Below the pieces are notes generated by a model, which was not told the origin of the DNA, did no database searches, and saw only the letters and a program-made list of their open reading frames with translations. From positions 2,108,001 through 2,172,000 of the forward strand of contig OZ257246.1 of the NCBI GenBank assembly GCA_965279595.1: a stretch of 64,000 nt of DNA, read 5' to 3'. This document shows, in pieces, positions 62,720 to 64,000 of this stretch. Positions within the stretch are counted from its first letter, which is position 1. Every line of letters starts with the position of its first letter. This DNA comes from CAIKLP01 sp965279595. Lineage in GTDB: Bacteria; Bacteroidota; Bacteroidia; Sphingobacteriales; Sphingobacteriaceae. Position numbers and translations under genes: made by a program.

Positions 62720-64000
62720 TTAGTTGATTAAATAAAGTTTTCCAAATCCTTTTTCAAAATATTTATCTGCTGAAGTTTCTCTTTTTTTCATATCAAAAGA
62801 ATTTTTCATCAACACTCTGTAAAAGTAGACACCAGTTGCCAACCGATCTCCAAATTCATCACAGCCATTCCATTTGTAGTCAGTAATATTATTTCCAACA
62901 TGTATATTTCCTAATTCAGCCTTGGTAATTTCTTTAACTACTTTTCCTGAAACAGTCATAATTTGAATTTTCAGATCATCTGGTAATTGATTTCCTGTTA
63001 GGGTGAATACAAACTGTGTGCTAGTTGTAAAAGGATTTGGATAAGGGTAGAAGTTACTTATACTTGATTCAGTGATTACTTCCAAATCAATTTCATAGGC
63101 CGAATTATTTACAGCATTTCCGCTAGCATCTTTGGCTTTAATTCGGAGGGTATACATTCCTGATTCAGTAAATTTGGGTTGATAAATTACTTTTGCAACA
63201 TTGTTACTTCCTGAATTTGCAGCAATGAATTGGATCTCATTTTGATTCATGGAAATTTTTTCAAATTGAGTTTCATTAGGCTTTCTTAACTCTATCTGGA
63301 ACAAGGAAGTATCGTTCAATAATAATATACTATTATCATCTTTAGAACTAATTAATATTGTTGGAGTAGGAGAAACAATTTCTTTGTTAATGGGTGTTCG
63401 GCCATCAATGCTTACATTCAATAGGGGCGGACGAGTATCATTGATGATATCAAATGGTAAATAAATTGAATTATTGAACAAGTAATTTTCATTTTGATTT
63501 ATTGCACTAGCTTCTAATAGCAATTGATTTTTTTTAGTTAAAAAGCGTGTGCTTATTTTTTTATTTAAAATAAGTGAATCAGAATGTTTTAAATTACCCA
63601 ATAGTTCAGTACTTAATATTTGTACAGACCTATCACTTTTGATTAATTTATAAACCATTTTAAATGAATCTAATTTTGTATTAGAGCTATTAGTATATCC
63701 TAGTTTCAGTCTTACACTATCACCTTCTTTAATCGAATTAGCATAAAATTCAAAAGCAATATTTGGGTCGAAAGTGAACTCAGGTAAGGCTTTGTAGTTT
63801 ACAGACCAATCATTAAATTGGGCTGCAGTTCTATTCACACTATCTGATAAAATAAGTTGTAATTGGATCTTTGGATAAATAGTTGCATCTATAAAACTAA
63901 TATCAACTGAATCAGTTTGGGATGTATTTACTAGAATTTGTTTGCTTTGATCAGTTCTAATACCTATTACTTTTAAATTGCTCTTATCTGCAATTTCTTT
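62720..64000 (-). CDS. porU2: PorU2-like type IX secretion protein (C-terminal part, cut by window end)
   Basis: The frame stays open from the stop at 62720 to the window edge, so the true start is outside; the GTG at 63838 is internal. About 426 residues are visible: beta-rich repeats, RTAAQFNDWSVNYKALPEF, DTRPPLLNVSIDGRTPINKE, then NPFTTSTQFVFTLTGNQLP, KIQIMTVSGKVVKEIT and the FlgD-like DYKWNGCDEFGDRLATGVYF, ending GFGKLYLIN. I recall this ending from proteins annotated as putative T9SS sortase PorU2 (C25 peptidase-like); the peptidase domain itself would lie outside. Serves or resembles the system that exports the choice-of-anchor proteins. Confidence 0.68.
   Translation of the reverse strand, partial: KEIADKSNLKVIGIRTDQSKQILVNTSQTDSVDISFIDATIYPKIQLQLILSDSVNRTAAQFNDWSVNYKALPEFTFDPNIAFEFYANSIKEGDSVRLKLGYTNSSNTKLDSFKMVYKLIKSDRSVQILSTELLGNLKHSDSLILNKKISTRFLTKKNQLLLEASAINQNENYLFNNSIYLPFDIINDTRPPLLNVSIDGRTPINKEIVSPTPTILISSKDDNSILLLNDTSLFQIELRKPNETQFEKISMNQNEIQFIAANSGSNNVAKVIYQPKFTESGMYTLRIKAKDASGNAVNNSAYEIDLEVITESSISNFYPYPNPFTTSTQFVFTLTGNQLPDDLKIQIMTVSGKVVKEITKAELGNIHVGNNITDYKWNGCDEFGDRLATGVYFYRVLMKNSFDMKKRETSADKYFEKGFGKLYLIN

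Overview
The window comes from an AT-rich genome of the phylum Bacteroidota, probably a Chitinophagales- or Sphingobacteriales-like lineage; I cannot name a genus. Four things point there: type IX secretion C-terminal sorting domains and a PorU2-like protein; the families DUF4249, DUF5686, DUF2851 and carboxypeptidase-regulatory TonB receptors; a MurF-alanine racemase fusion and a 287-residue RpoD without region 1.1; and promoters with the Bacteroidota -7 element TAnnTTTG in place of E. coli-type boxes. Genes are densely packed on both strands. No gene-free stretch exceeds 300 bases (the longest, 44710-44952 and 18229-18463, are about 240 bases). I saw no rRNA, tRNA, CRISPR array, insertion sequence, prophage or att site.

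Layout. 1-9.7 kb: tail of an ECF sigma factor with rsmG; a TPR protein; dprA; a secreted alkaline phosphatase; a reverse-strand operon polX-like / GT9 glycosyltransferase / sixA-like phosphatase; sppA divergent from folK. 9.7-15.6 kb: an overlapping Hpt and receiver-domain pair with no kinase beside it; two tandem secreted choice-of-anchor B (LVIVD-repeat) paralogs with type IX sorting tails; a RES-Xre toxin-antitoxin module with a candidate operator. 15.6-28.6 kb: operon rho-pssA-purS; pyrF-DUF2851-PspC; a reverse operon lipoprotein-hutD-SDR-recX; murF/alr-DUF502-miaA; two small outer-membrane proteins, one related to PagL. 28.6-41 kb: accD, class I aldolase, a TonB receptor with a DUF4249 lipoprotein, a GNAT enzyme, a DUF5686 outer-membrane protein, then mtaB-lgt-gtrA-suhB. 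41-57.5 kb: smc, gap, rpoD, a metallo-hydrolase, lpdA, a MuiA-like protein, an S46 peptidase, purM and an OmpA-family lipoprotein with a 42-bp tandem repeat. 57.5-64 kb: type III glutamine synthetase, a flippase with a GNAT/FemAB-like partner, a RimJ-type acetyltransferase and the C-terminal part of a PorU2-like protein cut by the window edge.

How it works together. Most of the window is chromosomal housekeeping: translation fidelity (rsmG, miaA, mtaB), nucleotide synthesis (pyrF, purS, purM), envelope (murF/alr, pssA, lgt, GT9, flippase), central carbon and nitrogen metabolism (fba, gap, lpdA, accD, glnN), DNA maintenance (smc, dprA, recX, PolX-like) and transcription (rpoD, rho). The accessory layer is surface- and secretion-related, plus one toxin-antitoxin module. 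I did not find a clearly new multi-gene system. The strongest second-look items are a PolX whose polymerase carboxylates are all replaced while its PHP nuclease site is intact; unusually strong Shine-Dalgarno sequences in front of rpoD and smc; promoter elements built into terminators before gap and purM; the long disordered insert in Rho; and a TonB-plug-like insert in the MuiA-like protein.
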